Of a stretch of 29,589 nucleotides of DNA, positions 19,859-28,520 are shown piece after piece. The first letter of the stretch is position 1; each line of letters opens with the position of its first letter. The stretch covers positions 1-29,589 of the forward strand of contig LT635970.1 of NCBI GenBank assembly GCA_900128565.1, in the 5' to 3' direction. The stretch comes from Stramenopiles sp. TOSAG23-6 (Eukaryota; Sar). Below the pieces are notes generated by a model. It made no database searches. It was given only the letters and a program-made list of their open reading frames with translations, and was not told the origin of the DNA. The position numbers were made by a program, and so were the translations under genes.

Positions 19859-22612
19859 TTAGAAAGAAGACATGCTAACTTGCTGGACCTTGGTTTTAAG
19901 TTCAGCATTCACTTCAGGAAGGAGAATATCGACAATTTGTCCAATAGCTGTACCTGTAGCGTTGTATTTTTGCTCTTCATACGAATGATAAACTTCAACA
20001 CAATGTTTGGTAATATCAACTCTGCGATTGACCAAAATTCGTCCTTCTTGAGAAAGAACATGTAACCATCCGTGGTGTTCTTCTAAACTGGAAATGACAA
20101 CATTGACACGCTCTTCAACGTTTTTGAAATCGGTAGCACTGCCACAATCGTGAAGAGCTAATTTGACATCTTGAACGACAACACCGAGTAGTGAGAAAGC
20201 ACTCTTGAATAAAGTAATTTTGTGTTTCTGTGTAAACGCACTTTTGAATGTTGCAGCAGCAGTGTTAAGATTTTCATGAATATCACGTGCATCAGAAAGA
20301 CAAGCATCAACTTTATCAGTAGTCGCAACCCCGAGGCCTTCAAGAAATCCTTCAACTACTTCAGCGATATCTTCAACATCCTTGACATCAGGTCCAGCAG
20401 CAGTAAGCATCAATTCATTATATGCAACAGCTTGGGGAAGTAAAGCGTTAACAATATCTCCTATTGCTTTTCCCACTTTCTTGTAATCCTTTGCTTCAAA
20501 TGAAGTAAATAATTCAATAGCATCTTTAGTAAGTTCCTTTCGTTCTGTGAAAATAAGTACAACACCATCTTTGATCATTGTTGTCCAATGGTGGTGTTCT
20601 GCGAGCATCGATTCTACCTTTGAAACACGCGCTGCAAAGTTTTGGAATGAAGTAGCTTGGGCACAATCTTTCAATGTTGTATTAACATTGGAAACAACAA
20701 CAGAAAGCTGAGCGAAAGAACTTTTAATAAGCTTGATCTCTTTCTGCTTGAAAGCATTCTTGAATCCAGTAACAGCACCGAGTAAATTCGCATACATACC
20801 TTCTGCATCATGAACACAAGTATCAATCTTGGCATTAGTGGTAATTGAAAGCCCTTCAAGTACACCTTCCAATACTTCAACAATATCTCTAGTGACTTCC
20901 TCAGCTTCTGCAGCTTTATCCTTGATAGATTCGTAACTAACAAGCACTGATTGACTATGTGGAGTAAGTATTTCATTAAAAAGCACCGCAATAGCTTTAC
21001 CTGCTTCATTGAATTGTTTAGCCCGAAAAGCAGCATCAATAGCACGTACATCATTAGTCAAATATGTTCCATCAGCAAATATTGCGAGAGAGTCACCAGC
21101 CAGCATTTTTGCCCACCCCTGTGCAAAGTCAGAGCGCACCTTTTGAATAAAAGCTTTCATTCGCTCTTCAAAGGCTCCGAAACTTGGAACTGATTTGCAA
21201 GACTCAAATACAACCTTGGATTCACTCATTAGTTCGAAAAGAGTTCCAACTCCAGCCATTGCTGCAAATTCACTGTGCTCTTTCCAAGCCTTGTAGAAAG
21301 AGTTAAATGTCATTTTAGCATTAGAAAGAAGATCATCATCAATATTACCCATACATTTGACAATATCAGCAGACGTTGCAATACCAAGTCCTTCCATAAT
21401 ACCACCAATAAGCTGTAAAACATCATCGGTAACAACAACAACACCATCAACAATTACAGAAGGTTGATCTTGGAGTGCGACCGCTTGGAGCAGCATTTTC
21501 TTTGGTGGATTAAATATAGCGTCATTCAAGAGCTTAGCTACACTTTTACCAGCTTCTTCAAAATTCATAGACTTAAACGCAGCATCAATGGCTTCAGCAT
21601 CACTTGTGAGAAGAGACATATTGTGCATCATCTCGAGGCCTTCATCTTCAAAGAGAGTTGGTAAACCTTTTGCATACTCTGCCTTCATGTGTTGAGAGAG
21701 ATCATTTAGTTCAACTTTAAATGAGTCAAGTTTTGCCGAAGATTTGCACTGTTTAAAAATTTTTTCTGCATCTTCAAAAAGTGGTTCTAGAGTTGCAAAG
21801 GCAGCCATTTTTGCAAAATAAGAGTGTTCTCCTTTTTCGTAAAGACGTTTGAAAGATTTATAAGAAGAACGAACGTCGTCAGCGAGTTCAGTTTCGACTT
21901 CAGTAAGACATTTTTGAACATCAGATTCATTACCAAGTCCGAGACCTTCAATAAGACCACTAACAAAATCAAGCGATTCCATGCCATAATGTTTCACATC
22001 ATCTTGATTGATTGCAGTGAGGATCACATCAGATTGAGTCAAGCTTACTGTATCAATGAGAGCTTCTGCGATGTCATCGAGGAGTTTACCAATGGTCTGA
22101 CCAGCCAAAACATATTTCTTTTGTTCAAATGCAGAATCAATGGCAGCAATGTCATCGACAAAAACTGTTGCATCACTCATGAAATTATTTGCTTCAGTCT
22201 TTAGGAACTCTTTTGCACCTTTGCGTAGCTGCTGTTTCACACGGTTGACAATCATGTTGACTTCATCTTCGAAAGCTTGTAACTTTGGAACGGATTTACA
22301 AGTCTTGAAAACATCACTAGCTTCATCCATTAGAGAATCAAGAGCACCCATAGCATATATGACATTTTTTTGGCTCTTCTCACGGTATACATTCTTGAAA
22401 GCAACGACAGTGTTATTGACGCTAAGGGCAAGTTTATCCTCAACATCTTCGACACAAACTGTGAGAGTTGAGAGATCGGCAACACCAAGTTTGCCAACGA
22501 GACCTTCGATTACCTTGAGGGCATCTTCAGCAGCAACCTCGGCAGTGTGAACCGTAGTCGCAGCGGTAGCAGTAGTGACAAGCAGAAAGTTTAAAACTGC
22601 AGCGAATTTCAT
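19859..22612 (-). CDS. secreted protein of five Cys-pair helical repeats (917 aa)
   Basis: ATG at 22612 starts a signal peptide (MKFAAVLNFLLVTTATA, cleavage about residue 17-24). Five units of about 172-185 aa follow. Each opens with an EGL/EGLG motif (near residues 36, 222, 407, 586, 758), then a Cys, and a second Cys 51-54 residues later: 53/105, 235/289, 420/472, 599/650, 771/823. Each ends with an IDxAF..K-like or equivalent helix and a GKxIxxLL/I motif. The unit is predicted all-helical, and the regular Cys pairs suggest one disulphide per repeat, fitting secretion. No transmembrane segment or anchor follows. Its DNA is visibly less AT-rich than its neighbours, as in highly expressed genes. 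I do not recognise the family; a structural, surface or granule-content protein is possible but unproven. Confidence 0.85.
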   Translation of the reverse strand: MKFAAVLNFLLVTTATAATTVHTAEVAAEDALKVIEGLVGKLGVADLSTLTVCVEDVEDKLALSVNNTVVAFKNVYREKSQKNVIYAMGALDSLMDEASDVFKTCKSVPKLQAFEDEVNMIVNRVKQQLRKGAKEFLKTEANNFMSDATVFVDDIAAIDSAFEQKKYVLAGQTIGKLLDDIAEALIDTVSLTQSDVILTAINQDDVKHYGMESLDFVSGLIEGLGLGNESDVQKCLTEVETELADDVRSSYKSFKRLYEKGEHSYFAKMAAFATLEPLFEDAEKIFKQCKSSAKLDSFKVELNDLSQHMKAEYAKGLPTLFEDEGLEMMHNMSLLTSDAEAIDAAFKSMNFEEAGKSVAKLLNDAIFNPPKKMLLQAVALQDQPSVIVDGVVVVTDDVLQLIGGIMEGLGIATSADIVKCMGNIDDDLLSNAKMTFNSFYKAWKEHSEFAAMAGVGTLFELMSESKVVFESCKSVPSFGAFEERMKAFIQKVRSDFAQGWAKMLAGDSLAIFADGTYLTNDVRAIDAAFRAKQFNEAGKAIAVLFNEILTPHSQSVLVSYESIKDKAAEAEEVTRDIVEVLEGVLEGLSITTNAKIDTCVHDAEGMYANLLGAVTGFKNAFKQKEIKLIKSSFAQLSVVVSNVNTTLKDCAQATSFQNFAARVSKVESMLAEHHHWTTMIKDGVVLIFTERKELTKDAIELFTSFEAKDYKKVGKAIGDIVNALLPQAVAYNELMLTAAGPDVKDVEDIAEVVEGFLEGLGVATTDKVDACLSDARDIHENLNTAAATFKSAFTQKHKITLFKSAFSLLGVVVQDVKLALHDCGSATDFKNVEERVNVVISSLEEHHGWLHVLSQEGRILVNRRVDITKHCVEVYHSYEEQKYNATGTAIGQIVDILLPEVNAELKTKVQQVSMSSF

Positions 22613-22860
22613 TTTGTGTTTAGCTCTTGAAAATAAGCTATGTTTTGATTATGAAGCTTGTTCGCGTGTGTGACCCTTTGATGTTATATGAAATATTAGC
22701 GCTGTCACTTTTTTGATTGATTGTGTTGACTTTTTTTTTTGCACATTTTTTTTTTTTTTTTTGATGTTCGAACTTCAAAGCCTCCTTCTGACCGACGGCC
22801 AACTCCAAACTCTGTTTCTAAAACTTGCCGAGGTGTCAACACAAAGATCATTACAAGGGT
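22613..22860. promoter_or_regulatory. divergent spacer with long T tracts
   Basis: This separates the secreted repeat protein (minus) from the unrecognised gene (plus). It carries two long T runs (from about 22731 and 22746) and a CATATAAC sequence near 22685, about 75 bases upstream of the repeat-protein ATG on the minus strand. An ATG at 22764 opens a protein-like frame that overlaps the next gene in another frame. Confidence 0.4.
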
Positions 22861-24768
22861 ATGATTCCAGAAGAAGTTGTTTTGAAAGATTCACCACAAG
22901 GTCGATACCTTTCTGATTGCTTCAATACAGCCAACGTTCCTCTTACTAGTGTATCGACGGCTGGTCTTTTACCTTCACCCTTGCCCGCCGAGTTTCATAA
23001 TGAAAATGGCGAATCACCATCCGCCGTCACAATGACTGTAGCGCAACGATTCCTATACTACGGCGTCATTGAACGAATATTTTCTTCTAATTTGTCTAAT
23101 ACAAAAAACAATATATATGGGGGGCGTAATTTCCTTGCAAGGTGGGTGGATAAGCTACCACAACCAAATATTTCTATACAGGGTTCATCTATACACGAAA
23201 GTAGTCCATTTGATCCAAATTGTTCTCAAACAGAAACGTGTAACTACAATTTTTGTAAAATTTTTGATTCCACTACAACGCTGACCACTGCAATGCTACG
23301 CTTCTACAAAAGTGTGCGCTCAATTCGTATAAAGATACGGAATTGCGAGTTATTTGCACGTGGTTATAGACTTTCTGCACAGCTACCACCTAAATCTACT
23401 ATTCACCGTTTAGAGTACAGCCAGCATTTTCTTCCAAATGTAAATAGTCAAGATAGCAATATTTCAACAGATACGAAACTTCGACAAAATCTTCAGTGTG
23501 GCATTTTACGTTGTTATTTACTACAAGAACTTGAAAAATGTTCGAATCTACTTTTAGATATCTCTGAATTTATGTCTTCAAAAGATAATATATGTACTAC
23601 TCAGTCGTCTTCAAAAGATAATATATGTACTACTCAGTCTCTGGAATTACTTATCATGCAATCCTTTGATTCAACAAGTGAAACATCTCGCGGTTTTGTA
23701 CCATTTTTAGAGGAGTTACAAAACTCTGAACGTTGTTTTCGGCGACAATGTGAGAATTTTTTCATGACTATTCTACAAAACATAAAATTTTATGATAAAA
23801 AAATTGTGGAAGAATCTAATTTTTCTTCACTTTATCTAATTCTAACCTCTTTGACAGACGTGTTTGAAAAATCCGAAAAACGCGTAGAAAGCTTATTAAA
23901 AAGTGATTCAAGTTGTCGTAAATTATGTGTAGACACTGACGTTACAGCAATAGAGACAAGATCAATAGTTAGTGCAGAAGCTAGTGTTGCAGCTGCTGGA
24001 ATTGTTCATGTAGCTGCAGAACTTCGAATGCAGCTTGAAGCATCTGCCGCAGCATTACTTATTTTACAACAGCATGCACGAAATTTGAAATCTAATACCC
24101 ATTGGCCATCAAATGATGATACTGATAAAATTCCAGGAATAAACAATATCAATAATGTTCATTGTTCTTGGATTGATATAAAAAGTTCTTTAAATGAAAT
24201 AAAGAGTAGAATAGATAATATCAACAATGATATGAAACCCCTTTTAAATGTAGCAGATAAATATATTCAAACACTATGTGATGAAGAACGTAAAGCTCAG
24301 AGTAGCCCTGTACCGCTTATTCATCCTATGAAAAAAAATAAAACAAAATCTAATTTCAATAGTACTAAAGATATTCAAATTTCAGTGAGAGATTCTTGCT
24401 CTAATCGAGATAACTATGGCGACGAAATTATAAAAGACGATGAAAAACAAGATATTAAAAATAAGAAAGATAAAAGTGAAAAGATAATTGAAGTATTTGA
24501 GGTGTATACTGGAGCTTCTACAAATTGCAAATTACCAAATGAATCCAAATGGAATAAACATACAACATTGTTAAAACTTAAAGATCCTGTATTTGCTGAA
24601 TTAACAAATACATTAACACAGTTGCCTTCTTTAGAAGAGAGAAATACAAGGATAGTAGGTGATACCGACAGCAGTGATGAAGATATATCCTATTTTCCTA
24701 CAATATTTTCAAAACATAGTCTTTTGAAAGAACTCAATTGTGTGTTGAAAAGAGACCAAACTGAATGA
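22861..24768 (+). CDS. unrecognised helical protein (635 aa)
   Basis: The frame is open from 22822, but its first ATG is at 22861, giving 635 aa. The N-terminal half contains VAQRFLYYGVIERIF and GGRNFLARWVDKLP. The middle is helical and Leu/Cys-rich (LQCGILRCYLLQELEKCSNL). An Ala-rich helix (SAEASVAAAGIVHVAAELRM) follows, with a charged Lys/Asp linker and an acidic C-terminal region. It has no signal peptide or clear membrane span. A different frame from ATG 22764 (MFELQSLLLTDGQLQTLFLK) overlaps the start and looks protein-like. A +1 shift in the overlap would add it as the true N-terminus, so the start is uncertain. A perfect 33-bp duplication lies in the centre. I recognise no family; a cytosolic structural or trafficking component is only a guess. 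Confidence 0.7.
   Translation: MIPEEVVLKDSPQGRYLSDCFNTANVPLTSVSTAGLLPSPLPAEFHNENGESPSAVTMTVAQRFLYYGVIERIFSSNLSNTKNNIYGGRNFLARWVDKLPQPNISIQGSSIHESSPFDPNCSQTETCNYNFCKIFDSTTTLTTAMLRFYKSVRSIRIKIRNCELFARGYRLSAQLPPKSTIHRLEYSQHFLPNVNSQDSNISTDTKLRQNLQCGILRCYLLQELEKCSNLLLDISEFMSSKDNICTTQSSSKDNICTTQSLELLIMQSFDSTSETSRGFVPFLEELQNSERCFRRQCENFFMTILQNIKFYDKKIVEESNFSSLYLILTSLTDVFEKSEKRVESLLKSDSSCRKLCVDTDVTAIETRSIVSAEASVAAAGIVHVAAELRMQLEASAAALLILQQHARNLKSNTHWPSNDDTDKIPGINNINNVHCSWIDIKSSLNEIKSRIDNINNDMKPLLNVADKYIQTLCDEERKAQSSPVPLIHPMKKNKTKSNFNSTKDIQISVRDSCSNRDNYGDEIIKDDEKQDIKNKKDKSEKIIEVFEVYTGASTNCKLPNESKWNKHTTLLKLKDPVFAELTNTLTQLPSLEERNTRIVGDTDSSDEDISYFPTIFSKHSLLKELNCVLKRDQTE
23575..23640 (+). repeat. two-copy 33-bp in-frame tandem repeat
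   Basis: Two 33-bp units encode SSKDNICTTQS twice. The copies differ only at the final base, so the duplication is very recent or under conversion. Confidence 0.95.
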
Positions 24769-24935
24769 GAATTAATTTTAATTTTTTTCTGCTTTATAAA
24801 TTTCTGGCCAATTTCACAATAAACAAAACGTTTCACATAATGCAATGCATACAATTCATAATTACACTTGCTATATATAATATATAGTTTCGTGAAATAT
24901 TCAGAAATTTTCATTTGCAAGAAAAAATATTATTT

Positions 24936-26219
24936 CTAGGACATACGCAGTTGATACTTTCCATTCTTTGTAATGTATCTCACCCAAGGCAAAGCTTGAT
25001 ACCCACTTTTTTCAATAATCTTCAAATACCTGACTTGAATACCTGATACAGTGAAATATGGAATTTCAAAGTTGACTTGAATTGGTGCTTTCCAACTATC
25101 ATTTTTCTGATCGTCATCAATTTGTTTAATCGATGGAAGACCAAAATGAGCACGCATGAGATATTCCCGGGAACCGTAAAACTGTTTAATACTCCAAACT
25201 ATACAATCTTGGTCTGGAACATATGTCACAGTACCTACTGAAGCTTTAAATGATGGAGTATCAACATCTGTCGGCACAGCAATTCTGATTTCAACACCGT
25301 TTGCAATGGAACGGGACTTGAACTGACTTTTTGCCTTTACCATGTATTCAATTCTACCAGGATGTGGTTCTACCAAAGCTTCAACCCATATTAATGGTTT
25401 AACATGTGTATTTAAACGATAACTCATCAACTCAAATTCCCCATCTGGAGGAATAAATGAAATAGTTCTGTCATTCTCAAATCGAGCAAGACGAACACAT
25501 TGGTGAAACTTTATGTCTTCCATTTCCACAGCTTTTCCCTTTGCTAACATAGACCTCCTCCCTGTTTCTTCAAACATAATTTTATCATTGAGCCCAAGTT
25601 TTAATTCTGGCATTCCGGAGAGGAAACTTTTCATTTTGATTTCCCCAAGGATTTCGGAGTGTAAGACAGTACCGTTTGTTGCAACTAATAAATTTAGCTT
25701 TTCGATAACGTCAAGGAAAATCTCGTTCTTACGATGCTTTATTCCTTCACTTCTCCAAGACACTGCATTTGTTAGAGTAGTGGGGGGTTTCGTCTCCGTC
25801 CGATGACTTTCTTGTGTAATATACTCCTTCAGAACCTTTGGCTCGGTACTCTGCGGATATCCAAAATCCATCATTTCGTCAAAGAGCTCGTAAATAATGA
25901 CAAAGTTATCTCGAATACTTTCTTCGTGAATGTCACCAAAATATTCTTTAAACACATTCACTAATCTATTCAAGAACAAAAGAATTATCGTGACATTTGC
26001 ATTACGTTTTGTAACAGCTAGTAAGAGCAAATTATTGAACTTTATGTATACGTATGTTATGCCGTCTACAGTAAAGACAGGCTTAAGGTCAGCTTGGTCA
26101 CTTTCTTGAACAATCTGATGGAAACGAGTTGTCGCTGAGTGTGGAATATCTCCACGGTAGTTACGAGATATAATAATTTTCCCTTTTAAATCCATGATAA
26201 AGACAGCTGATGCCACCAT
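24936..26219 (-). CDS. AP1M1: AP-1 clathrin adaptor complex, mu subunit
   Basis: The medium chain of the AP-1 adaptor, which selects tyrosine-motif cargo for clathrin vesicles at the trans-Golgi network and endosomes. The frame is open to 26258, but the first ATG in it is 26219 (MVASAVFIMDLKGKI), matching the family start and giving 427 aa. The N-terminal longin-like domain (about 1-140) includes ESIRDNFVIIYELFDEMMDF and GYPQ. The linker has TNAVSWRSEGIKHRKNE. The mu-homology domain (about 165-427) has FLSGMPELKLGLNDK, RLARFENDRTISFIPPDGEF, NTHVKPLIW, EYLMRAHFGLPS and the C-terminal GYQALPWVRYITKNGKYQL. AP-1 rather than AP-2 is favoured by the SWRSEGIKHRKNE linker and overall agreement. No internal breaks; intronless. 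Confidence 0.97.
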   Translation of the reverse strand: MVASAVFIMDLKGKIIISRNYRGDIPHSATTRFHQIVQESDQADLKPVFTVDGITYVYIKFNNLLLLAVTKRNANVTIILLFLNRLVNVFKEYFGDIHEESIRDNFVIIYELFDEMMDFGYPQSTEPKVLKEYITQESHRTETKPPTTLTNAVSWRSEGIKHRKNEIFLDVIEKLNLLVATNGTVLHSEILGEIKMKSFLSGMPELKLGLNDKIMFEETGRRSMLAKGKAVEMEDIKFHQCVRLARFENDRTISFIPPDGEFELMSYRLNTHVKPLIWVEALVEPHPGRIEYMVKAKSQFKSRSIANGVEIRIAVPTDVDTPSFKASVGTVTYVPDQDCIVWSIKQFYGSREYLMRAHFGLPSIKQIDDDQKNDSWKAPIQVNFEIPYFTVSGIQVRYLKIIEKSGYQALPWVRYITKNGKYQLRMS

Positions 26220-26438
26220 GGCTACAGGGGATACACAACAATAATTTAGTCCAAACAAAAAATATCCAGCGGATCAATCCTACTACGATGGGTCGTTAAG
26301 GAGTTAGAGCAGTGCGAGGATTGGAGTGGGACCTTCTCGAATCAAATCTCGAGAACCCTCGAGAACATCATCAAGCGGAACAAGTTTCTTTTTTTAATTG
26401 GAACAAACATGCTTTAGTAACTGTAAAATTTTTTTGTT
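26220..26438 (-). promoter_or_regulatory. AP-1 mu upstream region with HSE-like and CTCGAGAAC repeats
   Basis: The spacer between the AP-1 mu start and the next minus-strand gene is unusually GC-rich at 26285-26385. It contains TTCTCGAA (26334-26341), which fits the TTCnnGAA core of a heat-shock element, and two direct copies of CTCGAGAAC (26348-26356 and 26358-26366). Regulatory meaning is inferred. Confidence 0.3.
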
Positions 26439-28211
26439 TTATACTTCGTACATTCCTGGAATTATTGAATTAATCACACCGCGAGGACCCTTCCTCAATG
26501 AAGCTGAAAATCCAGAACCATACATTCTGCTTAAAAGCTTTTTGATAAATCTATCATTTGAAGCTTTATCTCGTCGATTATGCATAATATATGTTCCTCT
26601 TCTGTTCTGTAGGGCAAAATCCTTTGATTTTTGGAACTCATTTTCATCTTCAAAAAATAGCGAATATTTACAAAATATAGCGGAAGAAGAAATAATCTTG
26701 TTTACACTGATATCATTATCCATTCTGTGCATTTGTATTGAAGGCAATAATGTTGCATAAAGTAACATCTTCTGAAGTATTTTATTGACCCATTTTTCAT
26801 CTTTATCCATATATTCATTTTGCTTCAGTATCGAAGTTGTAAACTTTGTAAAGCTTAAAATATCATCAATATTAAGAATATCATCACTAATCATTGTAGA
26901 TAATATTGGAGAAGCTATTAATTGTGATAATATAAAAGCAGGAGAAAATAAATGGTTGCTGATGAGACTTGAATTTTCTATANTTTTGTATTTCGTGTTT
27001 CCTATCATCGATGTTTGTAATAAACTACATTTTATTTCATTACTACTAGTATTTGTATTATCAGTGTTATTCGTTGGGCATTTTCTACTTAATAATATTT
27101 CATTATTACTTTTGGTTTGAATTATTGATAATGTTGCCCCCCATACACTCTGAACAACAGACCGATATATTGGAGTACAATTATCGTTTTCTTTATGTTT
27201 ATCACCACCATCAATATTTTCAACAATTTGCTTATTTTGGTACATTGAAATTGCAATTGTTCCTCCTGGCTTTGTTCGCGAGTAAACAGCTTCCAAAAAA
27301 TCTTTTGATCGTAATGTTTCTTTTTTCATAGATTTATTTGATTGATATTTATATATTTCACCTATATGTATATTTGAACCTTTTGACGTATGCGAAGGTA
27401 CCAAAAGAAATATAACATCAAATACTTCATAACTATTTGTTGAATCATCTTTAACAAAATTATCTTGGATATAGTGAATCAGAGATTCTTCTTGTGGAAG
27501 AGAGTGAACAGTTAATCCTTTTGGAATACCAAAACATGCACCTGATATAAAATGTAAACAAGCATCATCTTCAGGTATTATTACATCTATAACGGCTTGT
27601 GGGAAATAAGAGGCTACTAAATGAGGTATAGAAAATGAAGAGTCACCTATTATTAAAACTCGAAAAGGTTTCAATGGCATAGTTTGCACCTCTTTTTGAA
27701 CTCTAAAATTTGTTTGTAGAGAACTGTTTTTAAACCTATCTCGAAAGGTAAGAGCAATAGCTAGAGTACTAAGATTCTTTGAATTGTGATGTATTTTACT
27801 CTCTGAGTTTCTTTTACAAGGAAAGGCGCAACAAAATTGCTGATGGTTTTCCAAAGAATCACTTTTCTGAGCGTTAGCCTGTGCTCTAGAATCCAACTCA
27901 CGATGACCACTTCCTTCACAAACACCACTTCCGAGTTGCTTCAAGGACGGATATGCTAGTATCTTGCGCAAACCATCTTTACCCTGCAATACACTATATG
28001 TTCTACCTTTGTGACTATTTGATTTTGCATGACAAATAGAAAAAAAACCTGGAATTGTTGCCTCTTCTTGACTTGGCATGAACTCGGATAAGGACGACGA
28101 TACAACAGACGCTGGATCTATTACGTCACGTTTGCTAGAATCATTTTTTTTACGTCCGTTTACTGCTGACGGAAGTTGAGCGACAAGCAATATAAATTTA
28201 AATATTTGCAT
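26439..28211 (-). CDS. signal-peptide protein with a spermidine-synthase/methyltransferase-like fold (590 aa)
   Basis: The open frame begins at a TTG (28217); the first ATG, at 28211, gives a signal peptide (MQIFKFILLVAQLPSAVNG). After a Cys-containing N-terminal region, residues about 180-330 follow the Rossmann-type methyltransferase order seen in polyamine synthases: FRVLIIGDSSFSIPHLV (motif I), VIDVIIPEDDACL (acidic strand 2), YEVFDVIFLLVP (strand 4) and KPGGTIAISMY (strand 5). Motif I has GDSS in place of a Gly-rich loop, and the catalytic Asp region is not obvious, so it may be catalytically inactive or bind another ligand. An Asn/Thr-rich insert and a helical C-terminus follow. One ambiguous base (26983) gives an X near residue 412 of the longer frame. 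The secretory-pathway location with this fold is unusual. Confidence 0.65.
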   Translation of the reverse strand: MQIFKFILLVAQLPSAVNGRKKNDSSKRDVIDPASVVSSSLSEFMPSQEEATIPGFFSICHAKSNSHKGRTYSVLQGKDGLRKILAYPSLKQLGSGVCEGSGHRELDSRAQANAQKSDSLENHQQFCCAFPCKRNSESKIHHNSKNLSTLAIALTFRDRFKNSSLQTNFRVQKEVQTMPLKPFRVLIIGDSSFSIPHLVASYFPQAVIDVIIPEDDACLHFISGACFGIPKGLTVHSLPQEESLIHYIQDNFVKDDSTNSYEVFDVIFLLVPSHTSKGSNIHIGEIYKYQSNKSMKKETLRSKDFLEAVYSRTKPGGTIAISMYQNKQIVENIDGGDKHKENDNCTPIYRSVVQSVWGATLSIIQTKSNNEILLSRKCPTNNTDNTNTSSNEIKCSLLQTSMIGNTKYKXIENSSLISNHLFSPAFILSQLIASPILSTMISDDILNIDDILSFTKFTTSILKQNEYMDKDEKWVNKILQKMLLYATLLPSIQMHRMDNDISVNKIISSSAIFCKYSLFFEDENEFQKSKDFALQNRRGTYIMHNRRDKASNDRFIKKLLSRMYGSGFSASLRKGPRGVINSIIPGMYEV

Positions 28212-28217
28212 TATCAA

Positions 28218-28520
28218 ATAAGCATCAACTAGGAAAATGAAGAAAAGTAATTTGAGATTTCAGAGTGGGAGGTTAGCTTTATACTACGTATATGTAGCTA
28301 TATATATTATAGTAGTGCCCGCCCGAATGTGCCCGCTCCTCTGGTATGTCAATTAGGGTTAGGGTCAAAAAAACGAAGTCAATCCGTCGATCAGGTGATA
28401 ATAATTTCTTTCCAGTAGAAACGTAGTATATTTTTAGTATCTTTTGTGAAATAAGTTAAACATTTAAGAAGTACTGCACATAGGACACAGTTTAGAGCCT
28501 ACTTTATTGAGTTTTTTATC
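28218..28520. promoter_or_regulatory. divergent promoter region with inverted and direct short repeats
   Basis: It lies between two signal-peptide genes. ATACTACGT occurs on the plus strand at 28281-28289 and on the minus strand at 28421-28429. GTGCCCGC occurs twice in direct orientation (28315-28322 and 28329-28336), 14 bases apart. ATTAGGGTTAGGGTC follows at about 28351. The GC-rich block stands out from the AT-rich spacer and suggests a shared regulatory centre. Confidence 0.4.

Noticed and set aside
21824-22550. Two long antisense ORFs (126 and 136 aa) across the secreted repeat protein
   Set aside because: They arise from the less AT-rich, biased codons of the real gene; the repeats and signal peptide support only the minus strand.
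26220-26258. Upstream extension of AP-1 mu (TTG start)
   Set aside because: The family starts at the MVASAV-type methionine encoded at 26219, and the extension begins at a non-ATG codon.
28351-28365. Two TTAGGG units, telomere-like
   Set aside because: Only two units in a promoter region; not a telomere. A telo-box-like promoter motif is possible but unsupported.
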